A stretch of DNA of 64,000 bases from Marsupella aquatica (lineage: Eukaryota; Marchantiophyta). Shown here one piece after another: positions 1 to 11,064 of the stretch. The translations under genes were made by a program, and so were the position numbers. The stretch spans positions 7,006,001 through 7,070,000 of the forward strand of contig OZ316895.1 in the NCBI GenBank assembly GCA_973895155.1. Direction: 5' to 3'. The first letter of the stretch is position 1; the number at the start of each line of letters is the position of its first letter. The notes beneath the pieces were generated by a model that was given only the letters and a program-made list of their open reading frames with translations, did not search any database and was not told the DNA's origin.

Positions 1-401
1 AATGAGAATTTCTGATTCTCCAGAAACAGCAGCCTAGCCAACTCTACATGGGGCACTACACGTTTGAGACATTCAAAGTAGATTCCCTCCGTTCGTAACT
101 CCATCCCGGCCTCAATGTCCCAGCTCTTCCCCGGGGGGATGGTAATCTCCACCTTCATGAATTCTGTAACCCCGGTGGCTTGGAAAATATTCCGACAATC
201 CTCTATCACCTTGGCGGAGGTCTTGGGATAAATTCGACGAAAAATCCTCCTACCCACCGGCGTGGAACCTGCTGCCAATCCCGTGCTCATCGTAGCTTCT
301 CTCTCTTCTCTCTCCCTTGAAATCAAAGTCTCCACGTAGTCACGGTAAGCAGCCTTGTATCTCCGAATGCGTGCCACACTGAACTCCGGTTGATCTAGCA
401 T
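1..401 (-). CDS. Partial ORF running off the left edge, function unknown
   Basis: On the minus strand an ATG at 401-399, preceded in frame by TGA, opens a reading frame that stays open to position 1 (at least 133 codons). It begins MLDQPEFSVARIRRYK, continues through a charged stretch rich in R and E, and contains a compact segment with VEITIPPGKSWDIEAG. I do not recognise a family. It lies downstream, in the same orientation, of an LTR-like sequence (boundary at 6450), so it may be the first ORF of a minus-strand retroelement. That assignment is inference; a host gene fragment captured in the nest is the alternative. Confidence 0.45.
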   Translation of the reverse strand, partial: MLDQPEFSVARIRRYKAAYRDYVETLISREREEREATMSTGLAAGSTPVGRRIFRRIYPKTSAKVIEDCRNIFQATGVTEFMKVEITIPPGKSWDIEAGMELRTEGIYFECLKRVVPHVELARLLFLENQKFS

Positions 402-1722
402 TCATGCATCCCGAAATCAAATCCTCAATCACCAAATCCCGTCACCCGTAGCAATGTCAATTCCCTGGCCCGAAACAGCCCCCGCATCCCGATCAATCGA
501 TTACTCTCAATTCCCCCAGAAGCCACTCCGTGCTGCTGCCGCTAATGCCCGGAAGAATCAGGCCACCAAGCCCCACCAATCTACCATGAGAGAGAGCTTC
601 AAAAATAATTAGAAGGTGAGAGCTTTCGGCAAGGTGTTGGGAGAGAACTTCGAGTTTTGCTTTCGGCAAGGAGAGGGTCGTGCAAAAGAGGGAGAAAAGA
701 AGGGAAGAAAAAAAACCAAAAAAATCCCCCCTGACACCTCCTTTCGCCTTGCGCCCCGGGCCCTCCTTTAATGGCCCTCCCCGGTGCCCTCTTTCGCCTG
801 GCTTGCGGGAGCCCTAAATGCCCTGGGCACGCAGCCCTATGGGCTCGCCCCGGCCACCTGCCATCTCACTTTTCTCACGGGAGTCCCGGCTGCGCTCTCG
901 CCCCGATGCCCCCCTGCGCCACTCGCGGGAGCACTTAGTGCTCGGCTACTCGCGGTTCAAACGGGGGATTTAATTCCCCCCCGACAGCCCTCTTTCGCCT
1001 CACGGCCACCCCCCGTAGCGCCCTCTTTCGCCTGGCTCGCGGGAGCCCTAAATGCCCTGGGCACGTAGCCCTATGGGCTCACGGGAGGGTTTTAATACCC
1101 CCCCTTTACTCCTCGGCTGCGGCCCGGCTGCCCTTGCCCTGCTCGCGGGAGCCCTTACCTGGGGATTCCACGTGGCGGCCCTAGGGCTGCCCCTTATGGG
1201 CCCTTAAGTGCTCGCCCACTGCTAGGCCACTTAAGGGGTATTTAACCCCCCTCCGCGACCTTCCTGCACCGGCCTCCCTACTTGGTACTCGCGGTGCCCC
1301 TTAAGGGGGAATTTTAATTTCTCCCCCACCCTCGGCGCCTCGCTTCCTTCAGCTCGCGGGGCTCCCCTCAAACGGGGGATTTAATTCCCCCCTTTCTTCT
1401 CCTGAACGCGGCCCTATGCAGGGCTCGCGACAGCCTCCTCCCTGTCCAGCCCGGCTCCGGCTGCCCATAAAAAAAACTTCCCCCTAATCACACTGCCGGG
1501 GTCACCTCTACTCAAAAACTTCCTTGCTCCCGGTCCTGTTTTATTTCTTCTTCCCACCAACCTTGCTATTGAGTTCTCTAAAAATGGCCCTAAAATAATG
1601 GGGAGTCCCCCAAAGGCAGGGCCCTCCTCCCAACATAATTGCAGAACAATTAGGGGATAAAAATAAATACAGTTCTTCGGTCACAGGTGATGAAAAAATG
1701 GTTATTTACAATGGTTATTTAC
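402..1722. repeat. GC-rich leader with duplicated block and AT-centred hairpins
   Basis: No convincing gene. The stretch holds a purine/pyrimidine-skewed run (about 640-735) and then a very GC-rich block. A unit of about 65 bp (ccctctttcgcctggct...ccctatgggctc) occurs at about 789-853 and again at about 1019-1083. At least five palindromes with G-run, AT core and C-run follow: about 963-980, 1084-1102, 1236-1252, 1305-1327 and 1374-1391. The end, about 1698-1722, read on the minus strand, matches the start of the LTR at 33886 and joins 6391-6450 across inserted element A. It probably belongs to the 5' LTR or leader of a minus-strand retroelement. Confidence 0.5.
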
Positions 1723-1727
1723 ACTGC

Positions 1728-4700
1728 TGTGATGCCTAGACAGGAATCACTCGGCCAGTTAAGTGGGTAAAGCAGGAAGGCACCCTAGGAACACCTTAGT
1801 ATAGGGACAAAACAAGGAAAATATAAACCATTAGGGGCAACCATGGAACCCGGGCCGAGGCCGGAGGTAAGGACGCTGAGGGTGAAAACTCGATTAGGGT
1901 TAGGGCTCGTTAAGCGTCGGCGGCTAGGAAGGATCAACGGGAAGAAGGACCGGCAGAGGAGAGGGGTAAGGAGCGCTTGCAGGAGATGGTGGCTCATTTG
2001 CGAGCACGAACTAGGCAGACGACTACGGGAGGCCAACTACTGTCAGCTGCTTAGGCAAGCACTCGGGGAGAGAGTAGATACCGACAATCGACCTAAGGAG
2101 GGTATGAGCAACGTCAATCAAGCGGCACATTTCTGGGGATGCCTGTTCGAACGGGCAACTGAGTACATCAAGACTTACGAGGACGAGGAATCAGAAAGGG
2201 CAGCTCGAGAACGGCAGGAGCTCGCTCGATTGTGGGAGCTGCAGAAGACAGCTTTCTTAGGAGGCGAACTCATCAAGGACGAGTTCCTGTGGACGCCTAC
2301 TTCCAATCAACTCGACGATCTTCTGTTTTGCAAAGATAGCGTCGTCGGCATCCGAGAGGCCATCAAGAACTGCAATGACATACACTGGGAATTAAAGGGT
2401 AGCACGGAAAGGTGGACCCAGGCAACGGTGCTAGGAGAAACCTCCACAGCAGCAGAGATGAAGAGGAAGGGAGCCGTCAACGATGAAGCCACCCCGGAAA
2501 AAAGAACGAGGTCGGCGGCACCAAAGAAGCCAGCCGAGCAGCAGAGCAGGAGGCAGGGAGAAGCCGAAGAGGAGGAGGTCGATCCCATCAAGGTCATTCC
2601 AACCAGGGATGACACCTGGAAGGGCTGGGCGGCAACCCTACCGGTGGAGGTGCAACTACATTTTGCACGGGAGGAGGATGCATGCTTCACGGCCATGCAG
2701 ACCAAGAAGTACCAAGGCTTCATGGCCGGATCCGGCTTAGAGGCCTTTGTAAGATTACCATGGCTGAAGCCGGAGGTACCGGAGTCAGACCTATTAGAAT
2801 TCGTGGGGTCATGGGAACCCGAGACCAATTGCACGAGGATATATGGGAAGGATTTCTATCTTACTCCCAAGGTAATTGCCGAAGTGTTTGGCTTGCCGAT
2901 AGGCAATAAGACCAAAGTTGATACCAGGAAGACCTTGCCTGACAAGGAGTTCCGGTCGTTCCCCGGGCCATCAACAAAGAATGGCTTCTTCCGGAACACC
3001 TGCACCAACCCGCACATAGGAGAGATGATCGACTTCTTGCGGGTGACCATGCATTGTAACTTGCCGAGGGCAGAGATCGGCAAGGCACAGGTCTATCTGG
3101 CAGAAAGGCCAGACCCAAGCCGGGACTACAACGGGTACCTCCTCAACCAATTGAAGAAGATCTTAAAGGAGGAGCAACAGGTAATCGGCATGGGGAGCGT
3201 GTCGCGGCTTGGCTATCACATGCCGCTGTTGTGCCGGTATGCCAGAGGTCAGACTTTTGCCCCGGTACTTCCCCTGCAGGTAAGGGCACCCGAGGAAGCT
3301 CCAACACCGAGGCCGTTGGCTGAGAAGCCTCAACCACCTGTTAGCCCTACGATCGAGCAGGTGTTTAGGCCCAGGAAGGAGGACTTGCCGATGCAGCAAC
3401 CAGGCATGCAGAGTCTGTTGAAACTACTGGAGAACGAAAAGAAATCGGCATCGGCAACAACAACGGCAACGGCAACAATGCAGGACACTACTACAGAGGT
3501 AGGCCTACACCGGCTCACAAGAGAAAACCCCTTTGCTGGAGACAAGGAGAGAATCAGGCCGGAATCCAAGCCCGGTGTTCGAATGTATGTGGGAATCTCA
3601 AGCTCCGAATCTGAGGCAGAATTGCCTGAAGCTCCTACCGACGAAGAGGAGAGGGAGAAGCCGGACGGCCAAGAAGTAGAGGAGGCAGTGGAGGACTGCA
3701 GCCATGATAATTCCGGCTATGGGTCGGACCATCACGTCCCAGGAGTAAGGACCTGTGGCCGGTTTGTCCCCACACTTCCAAGGGTAGTGCGAGGGGACCC
3801 CAACCAGCAGAGTAGCCCTGAGTCTCCCCCACCAGATGTTGCTCCCCCGAGCTTCGACGGCATAAAACAGACGGTGCAGGAATTTCAGGAGCGAATCAAG
3901 CAGGAAGAGGAGGCAGCCCTGGCTAGGGAAAAGGATTTACCAGGAGGAGATTGGCCGGAGGACATCAGGCGGCTAGCCAAAAAAGGAAGCAAACCTCTAG
4001 CCACGATTGAAGAGATCCGCAAGACGGCTTGGGAGCAGAGGCCGCGATGGGCGATGCCGATTACTTCTACTTACTCCACCTACGCTAAGAATAGAGCCAT
4101 GGAGTATGGTGAGATGTGTGGGGAACTTGCGCTCGGCATCTTTGGAGAGGAGTTGGAGGTAGGACCCTTTTTCCATAGGGAGCAGTTGGAGAAGCACCAA
4201 TTAGAAGAAGCGGTGGCTTTAGAGAGAAGCAAGAAGGACGAGGTCATTCGGCGGCTTAGGAGGATGGAAGCCGAGATTGAAGATCTAAGGGCGGCCAAGA
4301 AAGCCCAAGATGAACTGCGGATTAAACGACATGAGCTGAACATCATGCAGGGGCAGTTGGACACCGCGCAGGCTGATAATCAGAATATCAAGGATAAACT
4401 GACTCAGACGTAGGGAGAGTTGGCCGACACGATCAAAGAGAGGGAGAAGTGGAAGCAAGAGCTGAAGAATACAGAGGAGGCCCACATAACAGCCAACAGC
4501 CGGGCCATGGCGGAGACCCAAAGAAAGGAATGGGCGTTGAAGGGGGAGCTCGAGAAAATCCGCGGAGCCCTTGAGCAGAAGGAGGCCGAGTTAGGGAAAT
4601 CCTATCAAGGGATTATGGCGCTACAGCAGGAGCTTGCGTCCCTGACGGCCAGCTTCAAGGCCGACCTAAGGGAGAAGGACGAGATGCTCGAACAGACTTA

Positions 4701-6390
4701 CGCCAAGATGAACCAGATGGAGTCTGTCATCATTGCAGAGCTCGACAAGGAGCTAAGAGCAACCCAGGAGGAGAGGACTACCTTGAAACAAGAACGGGAG
4801 GAAGCCCAGAAGGAACTAGAGGAGGCACGCAAGGACCTGGATGAGACCCAGGAGGAGTTGGAGGAAATCACGAGGAAGATGGAGAACCTCCAGCGGCGGG
4901 CCGACAACCAAACGGAGCGGCTGAAGAAACAAGCCGCAGTATTTAAGTGCTTGTCTTCATCAGGCCCAACTCCAATTGGGGCAACCAAGTTACCAGGAGT
5001 GGTACTGGCCGAAGAAAAAGCCGCGCCACCTGCACCAGTGCCGGAAGTAAGTGGGAAGGGGAAGGGACCAGCTGCCGAACCAGAAAAGAAGAAGAAACGG
5101 AAACCTTCAGGGTCAAAGAGTAATCCGACTCCACAAGCCGTGATGACCAAGGAGGTAGAACTAGCACCATCCTCCGGCATGAATACGGCAATAGATCCCG
5201 CTATCATCACAGGTGGGGGTGGTGCGGCCCAAGCCGAACTACTCAGTAATGAGGCCGGTATCCCAGATCCGCCTCTTGAGCAGGCCGGGAAGACCCAAGC
5301 CGTGGCTGAGGCCGTAACCGGTTCCCGAGCCGATGCCGACGCCGATGGTGGACCCAATCAGGGCGATGGAGAGTTGACTCAGTCAAGGGCAGGTAATCTG
5401 TCAGAGAATGAACCTACGGCAGTGGCTGAGGAGGAAGCGTTGGGGGCGTCCATTGAGGATCCACCACCGGTGTCGTGACGGTGCAAGGGCGCCGTTCCTT
5501 TTAGGGAGGGCGGACGTGGAGGGAGGAGGCGTGAGTGGGCAGGGCGGGCGCTGATCTCCAAGTTTAGGATTAGGATCAGGACCAGGAGCGGCCCTGACAC
5601 TTAGCTTAGTGGGATTGCGGTTCCACTGGTAGGAGCAACACTTGTGCTCCTGCCTTGCTGTACATAGGTAGATTCGGGCAAGTAGATTACTGTTAAGTAG
5701 ATTAGGCTTACGATGCAAAGAATGGCGGATCCACTACCAGGATAAGTACCTGGGCAGCGGGGAGCTCAGGGCCTCTTCTTTAGCAAGTTTTTAGTTTGCA
5801 CCAGCCGGGCTGGGATCAAGTAGTACGAGAAGCTCTCGGTTAGTCATACAGTGACCCTTGTGTATATTCATGTTTCCTCATGCCTAAGAGCTGAATAGAG
5901 TTGGCCTCACGGCTTAGTTCGCGAAAGTTGTGTATGAGATGTACTGTTTGTATGGCAAGTGCATGGTATGACTTAGTCAGAATGAGTCATTTTGCTATTT
6001 GTGTGTCGCATTAACTTGTGTGAAGAGTGCCCACATCAACCAAAAGGAAGGAAAGTAAGCAGGGGAGTGAGAGTTGGATGTGTCGAGCTGAGAGAGGTCT
6101 TAGCGGCTTAACCAAGCCTATTGGGGATCATTCCGGCGGCGGAATCCAAACATACCTAACAAGACGGAGGGGAAGACAGGGGAAGGCCTAGATTAGGCCG
6201 GCTACGTATCTCATGACCCGATGAAGGATCTGTCCAGTATATGTGTGTAAAATGTTAATAGTAGTAGTAGAAGGTTAGCAGCGTCCCATGCCGCTAAGCC
6301 GCGGAAACGGCCTCGCCAAGCGCGAAACCTGCGGGAATCGGCTTGAGCTGGGGGGTTTCTTGGGTTTAGGGAGCCATGGCACGCACCACA
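1728..6390 (+). mobile_element. Element A: ORF-bearing element with TG...CA ends and 5-bp target duplication
   Basis: The element begins TGTGATGCCTA at 1728 and ends GCACGCACCACA at 6390. It is flanked by ACTGC at 1723-1727 and again at 6391-6395, a perfect 5-bp target site duplication. The ends form a short imperfect inverted repeat (TGTGATGCCT against TGTGGTGCGT in copy B). It is 4663 bp long and carries one long ORF (1843-5478) followed by about 900 bp of noncoding sequence. No reverse transcriptase, integrase or long direct terminal repeat is visible. Two relatives occur in the window: an inverted full copy (25457-30045) and a 3' fragment (22106-22553). A 5-bp duplication with TG...CA ends suggests insertion by a retroviral-type integrase, so this may be an LTR-less or strongly modified retroelement derivative, or an undescribed DNA element. 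Confidence 0.75.
1843..5478 (+). pseudogene. Element A ORF: plant-mobile-domain-like plus long coiled coil, one internal stop
   Basis: The frame starts at ATG 1843 (context caaccATGg) and is open to 5478 except for a TAG at 4411-4413; copy B has CAG (Gln) there, so the ancestral protein was about 1,211 residues. The N-terminus is Arg-rich. Residues about 306-352 (DLLEFVGSWEPET, then YLTPKVIAEVFGLP) resemble the plant mobile domain found in many plant transposon proteins. Residues about 780-1030 are heptad-rich Glu/Lys/Gln coiled coil; the tail is Pro/Ala-rich with a KKKKRK basic patch. No catalytic motif was seen. It may be a structural or DNA-binding protein of the element. The single nonsense codon suggests recent inactivation. 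Confidence 0.7.
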
Positions 6391-6450
6391 ACTGCGCGAC
6401 ACTCCGCAACCAAGTTATTCATGATTTTATGTGACGGGGACCCCGTCACA
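6391..6450 (-). repeat. Start of a minus-strand Ty3-type LTR, split by element A
   Basis: Read on the minus strand from 6450, the sequence starts TGTGACGGGGTCCCCGTCAC, a near-perfect palindrome and almost the same start as the 3' LTR at 33886. Remove element A (1728-6390) and one copy of its target duplication, and the LTR continues at 1722 leftwards with a run of about 22 bases identical to 33937-33958 of the other LTR. This shows that A inserted into an LTR of opposite orientation. The other end of this LTR could not be placed. Confidence 0.6.
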
Positions 6451-9149
6451 GCAAGGGGCATAACTCATTAAATGTCCTTATTTGTGACCAAAAAGGTTTT
6501 GGGTTTAATGAAGTGGGGTTCATGGAGGTTGGACCATGGAGGGATGGTCAAGATATTCTTGGCCATTACTAAATCCATCTATAAAAGGTCAAGATGCACA
6601 AAGGTAGATTTGTACCGGTCCTTTTTCATACATTAGAGCTAGGTCACATTCTTGCACCGGGAATATTGCATTTTAGGACCGGATATAATGTTGGGCAACC
6701 TTAATCCTGATTACGGCGTGCAATAAAATGTTACTACCGACCATGTATGTGCAAATATGACCATTCATTGCCTAAGTTGGCCATGCAGTAACACTTTGTA
6801 GCTTTGTCCCACTTTGGGTGACACTCAACGGCTCACTCAAACGGTAAGGCTGAGTGGCTTCCCCTAATTTGGTTTCAGGCACTAAACTTCACTTTGGGAG
6901 TCTCTTTGGAGTTTTCGCCATTGTCATTGAACTTAGAACGTGAGGGGTGGAGTGTTCGGGGTTTTACGTAGGGTTTTCCTTTCAGTGTTGCCCACTTTTT
7001 GCGACCATTGCGGAGTGAACTTCCCACGCGTTATGTGCTTGTTTATGCTCTCGAGGAGCAGTGTTCAGGCAGTTGCGGTGATCTAACCTTGCGCTTGCAG
7101 TCTACTCATAGACCTGCATTCCTGCTCGATCTCCTTTAGGGACATTTAGTTTTTGGCTGGTAGGGCGAAGAAGGTTGTGGCTACTGCAACGTTCGTGAGG
7201 AGCTTGTCGGAGTTTGAGGAGTCGGAGGTTGGGGTTTCTTCAAGGTTTTGGGTGACAATCTCGGTCACAGTTGTGGTATAGACCCTTTTGCTCGTTATGG
7301 GCTCATTGGGAGGTCCTTCAGTTGTCAAGCTGCCGTTGAGCTGGTGAAGTTGCATGCGGGTTGCATCTGTTCTGTGGACACAGTCAGTGTGGGAATCCAT
7401 ATTTTCATAGTGCTTGTTCTTGCAAACTGGGAGCCGAGAGTTTGGAGTCGGGAGCTAAGAAGGGTATTGTTAGGCTTCAATTACTCTGTGGTTTTCTCCA
7501 GCTCCATGGTACAGTTTCAATGTTAATGCTTTGTCCTTGTGCTGGTCTAGGTAGCGCGAGCTTCTACCTATTGCGCCCTCTTGCTGTAAGCGTATTGAGC
7601 TGCCAACTGAGTGATTCATACCTGTAGCTGCTTACGCGTGATCAAGAGATTGAACAAATGCCTAGTGCTGTCCAGCAGGAGAAAACTCTTTTTGGTCATG
7701 ATCGGGCGTTGGAATATAACTAAGTGTGGCAGAGCAACACGGGGAGCTGTAGAGTTGCAGACAAGACGCAACTACAGAGGAGGCATTGGGAAGGACACAA
7801 CGGTGCGGTGAAGGTACAAGGACCGTGGACCCTAACTTGTTTGCTGCCTTGGGAGGATCCGGAGAGCCCGAGGCGACATGCTTCATTGAGCCTGAGCTAG
7901 CTGAATCCAATCCAGGAGTTGTTGCGCTAAGGTGAGACTTTGAGTTTAGGGTTGCTTCAGTGTCCGAGTAGGTTTTCTCTTTGCGTCGGCAGCTAGAAGG
8001 TAAGCTTGGGGGCTTTACAAAGGGTTAGTGTTGCGGACTTTCCCTCCTGGACGTTGTGTGTCTTCATTTGCAACTTGTTTGTGGACCTGTGATCCTAAGA
8101 TTGTCAAAATTGTTGTGGCCGCACTGACAACTTGATGACGCGTTTTGTGGATGCACCGTTAGTAATCGCGAGTACAGCTCTCCAACAATTGCACTTACCA
8201 TTTTTGACCACCTTGCATGATGTCCATCCGTGGGCTGGACCCCAAGAAGTAGATTTCGGTAGATTTTGGTAGATTTTGTCTCTGCCCCCGGTCCTCATTT
8301 TGTGCAATGTCCGCCTGGCACTTGGTTCTTGATCCCTACATTATCGTCTGCCGCTCGGCTGCTTGCGGAAGGGATCAAACAGATTGGAGGTGCTTGGTCT
8401 TTTCATTTTGAGTGTCAGAGTTTAGGAGGACAGCTTGCACCATCGCCGACAAGAATGACCTGCTTGCAGAACAAGAGGGACGAGCGTGAGCTGCTTGTAG
8501 AATAGGAGATTGACCGCGAGCACGAGCTGCTTGAAAAGAGGAGACTGAGGGCAACCTGCTTCTTTGTTGCTACTCTGGTTGCGCTGCTACATTGGTTGTT
8601 GATCTTCACCCACCCACTTGCCTACTCAATTGACAGAGTACAGCTTTGTCTCTGCGTCTGTTACTGCTGTCTTTGTCCCTCCCCTTGAAATTGTGGGCCT
8701 TAAAAGGTCAGTAAGTTGGCTTATGTAGTTTTTATGTCCCTCCGCTATGTCAATGCGTGTTTCATTGCATCAGGGCATCAGTCGTTGTTTGCCTATAACC
8801 GGACTGTTCATTCTCTGTCCACTCATTTGATGTAATTCTTCCCATTGCCGCCCAATGCTATGGCGCCCATGCTACAATTTGTGGTTTTTGTCTAAGCACA
8901 AATCCTCTCTATGCCTGGTCTCTGTGTCCCGTCATTTGGATTGATTGTGTAGACGTTTCCTCTTCTCCCAGTCCTTGTCATCCACCAGCCAAAGCACATT
9001 GGATTGTTTTCAAAGGAGGGCTGTGTAGTTTGGAGGGTTTGATCTATGCAGCGGATTTGAGCAGATTGGCGGTTGTTAGTTTCTTCTTGTAAAACCTGTC
9101 TGTCTTTTCTGCTTTTGGCCATGCTCCTTCACTTCTTGCTGCAAGCTCA
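6451..9149. other. Noncoding or unresolved stretch inside the CACTA
   Basis: No ORF here has a recognisable domain or a coherent exon chain. A TATA-like motif (ctataaaagg) lies at about 6571-6580 and could be the promoter of a transcript running right. The rest is T/G-rich on plus, with many possible donors and acceptors, consistent with introns or long 5' untranslated sequence of the downstream plus-strand ORFs. I cannot support a gene. Confidence 0.3.
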
Positions 9150-9659
9150 ATGTGCTTCAGCTATGGCAATATTCACTTACCCTATCCCAATGGCACTACC
9201 GTGAGCTATAGGACAGCCAACAGAAGCAGATTGTATCGATTGCATGTAAGTCAGGGTATTTTATGTATTGCGGAACAACTGTCCAAGTTTGCTGCAATGG
9301 CCGGTCTTGCGCAGCTGAATGAGCCAATTTCATTTTCCCTGTGCACTTCTATTTCTCAGAGAATTCCCTGGTCATGCTCATTTCCCCCAGAGTTAGAAAA
9401 CAAAGAAGAAGAGCTGACTAATTGTAATTCCAATCCATATCCTGATCGGTCAAGGATTGTTCACTACATTGGCCTTGTCATTGGCCGAGGTCACCAAATT
9501 TTGCTTGGTTTCATTCCTGTGGAGCACTGCTGTGATGGATTTGTCATAGCATTCTGCAAACTCTCACGGTTTGCTTATGGCCATTATTTGCAATTTGCTG
9601 CTACTAATATGTCTTCTTCTGAGCAGCATACACCAGAAGTAGCAATAGTGGAGGTTTAA
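9150..9659 (+). CDS. Hypothetical ORF, 169 residues, inside the CACTA
   Basis: ATG at 9150 opens a 169-residue frame ending in TAA. It has mixed hydrophobic composition with several Cys and His residues (for example VEHCCDGFVIAFCKL), and no family is recognised. It is co-oriented with the PHD, BRCT and transposase ORFs to its right. It could be one exon of a longer cargo gene or a chance frame in intron sequence. Splice sites linking it to neighbours could not be fixed. Confidence 0.25.
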   Translation: MCFSYGNIHLPYPNGTTVSYRTANRSRLYRLHVSQGILCIAEQLSKFAAMAGLAQLNEPISFSLCTSISQRIPWSCSFPPELENKEEELTNCNSNPYPDRSRIVHYIGLVIGRGHQILLGFIPVEHCCDGFVIAFCKLSRFAYGHYLQFAATNMSSSEQHTPEVAIVEV

Positions 9660-9945
9660 CTGCACATCAACACATCTAGTGAACTACCTCTCTGCTGCTC
9701 ACTGGAGGGTGAGACTTTCACTCTTTCTGGATATTGTAGTTTGTAAGCAAGTTGATTAGGAGTGTTTCATGCTATGTTTACACTGTGACCCCTAGCTGGA
9801 ACCAATGGAATGACACAGTGAGTGGGAACTGATAATTTAAGGTTGGTTGCTGTTGGTGAGGCAAGTACAGCTCCTACTCACCTTGCTGATCGAAGGTGCT
9901 TATCAGAGGACGTGAACACACGACATCTCCACAAAAGCAACACTT

Positions 9946-10395
9946 ATGGTGAGGACCCGCAACGCTGAACATGTGCGGCTTGCACGCAAGGCAGAGATGT
10001 TGCGCCTTGAGTATGTCAGACTTGGGATCCTTCCAGCCCAGTTTGCATGGTACTTTGAGTACCCAGTTGTTGCCAGGAACAACTACAGCCGGCCTGTACC
10101 TGCTTCTCCACCCTTCCCAACATCCTTGGTATTTCTGTCTCTCATACATGACCCGCCACAAATTAGGGCCCAAGGGTGTGTGCACAGTTGCCAATATGAC
10201 TGTCCTGCCTGTAGGGCTTCTGGCCTAGAGTTGGATGACCGTTCTCTTGGATGTCGGTTTTTTCACAGAGCACAATGTATCATCTGGAACCACTCGTCAT
10301 CCTGTAGTGTGCCTGGCGATGTCACTTGTCCTGCCCTCCCAGACCCCACCACCGGTCACTTTGGTGTCTACACATGTTTGGATCACACGCTCTAG
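9946..10395 (+). CDS. Hypothetical ORF, 149 residues, inside the CACTA
   Basis: ATG at 9946, 149 residues, ends at TAG. The N-terminus is basic (MVRTRNAEHVRLARKAEMLRL). The second half holds scattered Cys and His pairs (CQYDCPAC, CRFFHRAQC) that could form a degenerate zinc-binding module, but the spacing fits no family I can name. It lies in the same orientation as the PHD ORF 670 bp downstream; the 10396-11064 gap has no gene and is AT-rich, as in introns. Low certainty. Confidence 0.25.
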   Translation: MVRTRNAEHVRLARKAEMLRLEYVRLGILPAQFAWYFEYPVVARNNYSRPVPASPPFPTSLVFLSLIHDPPQIRAQGCVHSCQYDCPACRASGLELDDRSLGCRFFHRAQCIIWNHSSSCSVPGDVTCPALPDPTTGHFGVYTCLDHTL

Positions 10396-11064
10396 AGGAC
10401 CACTTGTGTCACCGCATGCACAAACCAGAGACCATTGACCTATAACTTAACACTTTGACTTGAACAGAGAGGATATTTACTTAAGATTTTGAATTATGAC
10501 CAATTTTGGGTCCAGGGTTTAGGGTCAACAGTACATAACTTATCCTATTATGGCTGCACTAAGTACAATATCCTAATTTAAGAGGCTAGCAAGCTCACTT
10601 AAAAGTCTCCTTTCAAAGACTGGAATTAATGGGCCATGTGATAACCTGGAAAAAGTGATTTCTGCCTAACTTATTTGTCTCATTCACTATCATAGCCTAT
10701 TTAGGATGTATAAATTACAACCCTGATCACAGTGCTTGATACCAATCCTGTTCAAAAAATGCCTGTTTTACATGTCACGACTGTTATATGTGATTCAAAT
10801 GCATTAAATCTTGTTGCAGATCTCCTTTGGTGAATCATAGCCACAAAATTGAGGTGTAGGTGGAGCTATTGTACGAGGGGACCAGTTTTTAGTGTGGGCT
10901 CAACAAACCAAAAAGTATGTCTACTCTGCACATGTGTGTGAACATTTCATTGCAGTAGCAATTGCCACTCTAGTCTATATGCTACACTGTACTTTTTGTA
11001 CACTGCACTAAATTGTATTGTCTGTGCACTCTGCTAAATTATACTATCTGTCTCATGCGTAGGC

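Noticed and set aside
784-1068. ORF of 94 codons in the GC-rich leader
   Set aside because: It is produced by the duplicated 65-bp unit (same peptide at both ends) and has no start context or family; treated as repeat.
2307-2834. Minus-strand ORF of 175 codons inside element A
   Set aside because: It is a shadow of the plus-strand ORF; composition (Ser/Leu-rich) and the equivalent mirror frame in element B fit antisense reading of a coiled-coil gene.
4698-5357. Minus-strand ORF of 219 codons opposite the tail of the element A ORF
   Set aside because: Antisense of a Glu/Lys-rich coiled coil gives Ser/Leu/Phe-rich protein; the same frame appears in B by homology only.
6430-6900. Plus-strand LTR starting at 6430 with the TATA box at 6571
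   Set aside because: The palindrome allows either orientation, but the match to the 33886 LTR continues leftward across element A, so the LTR is on minus; the TATA box then belongs to CACTA sequence.
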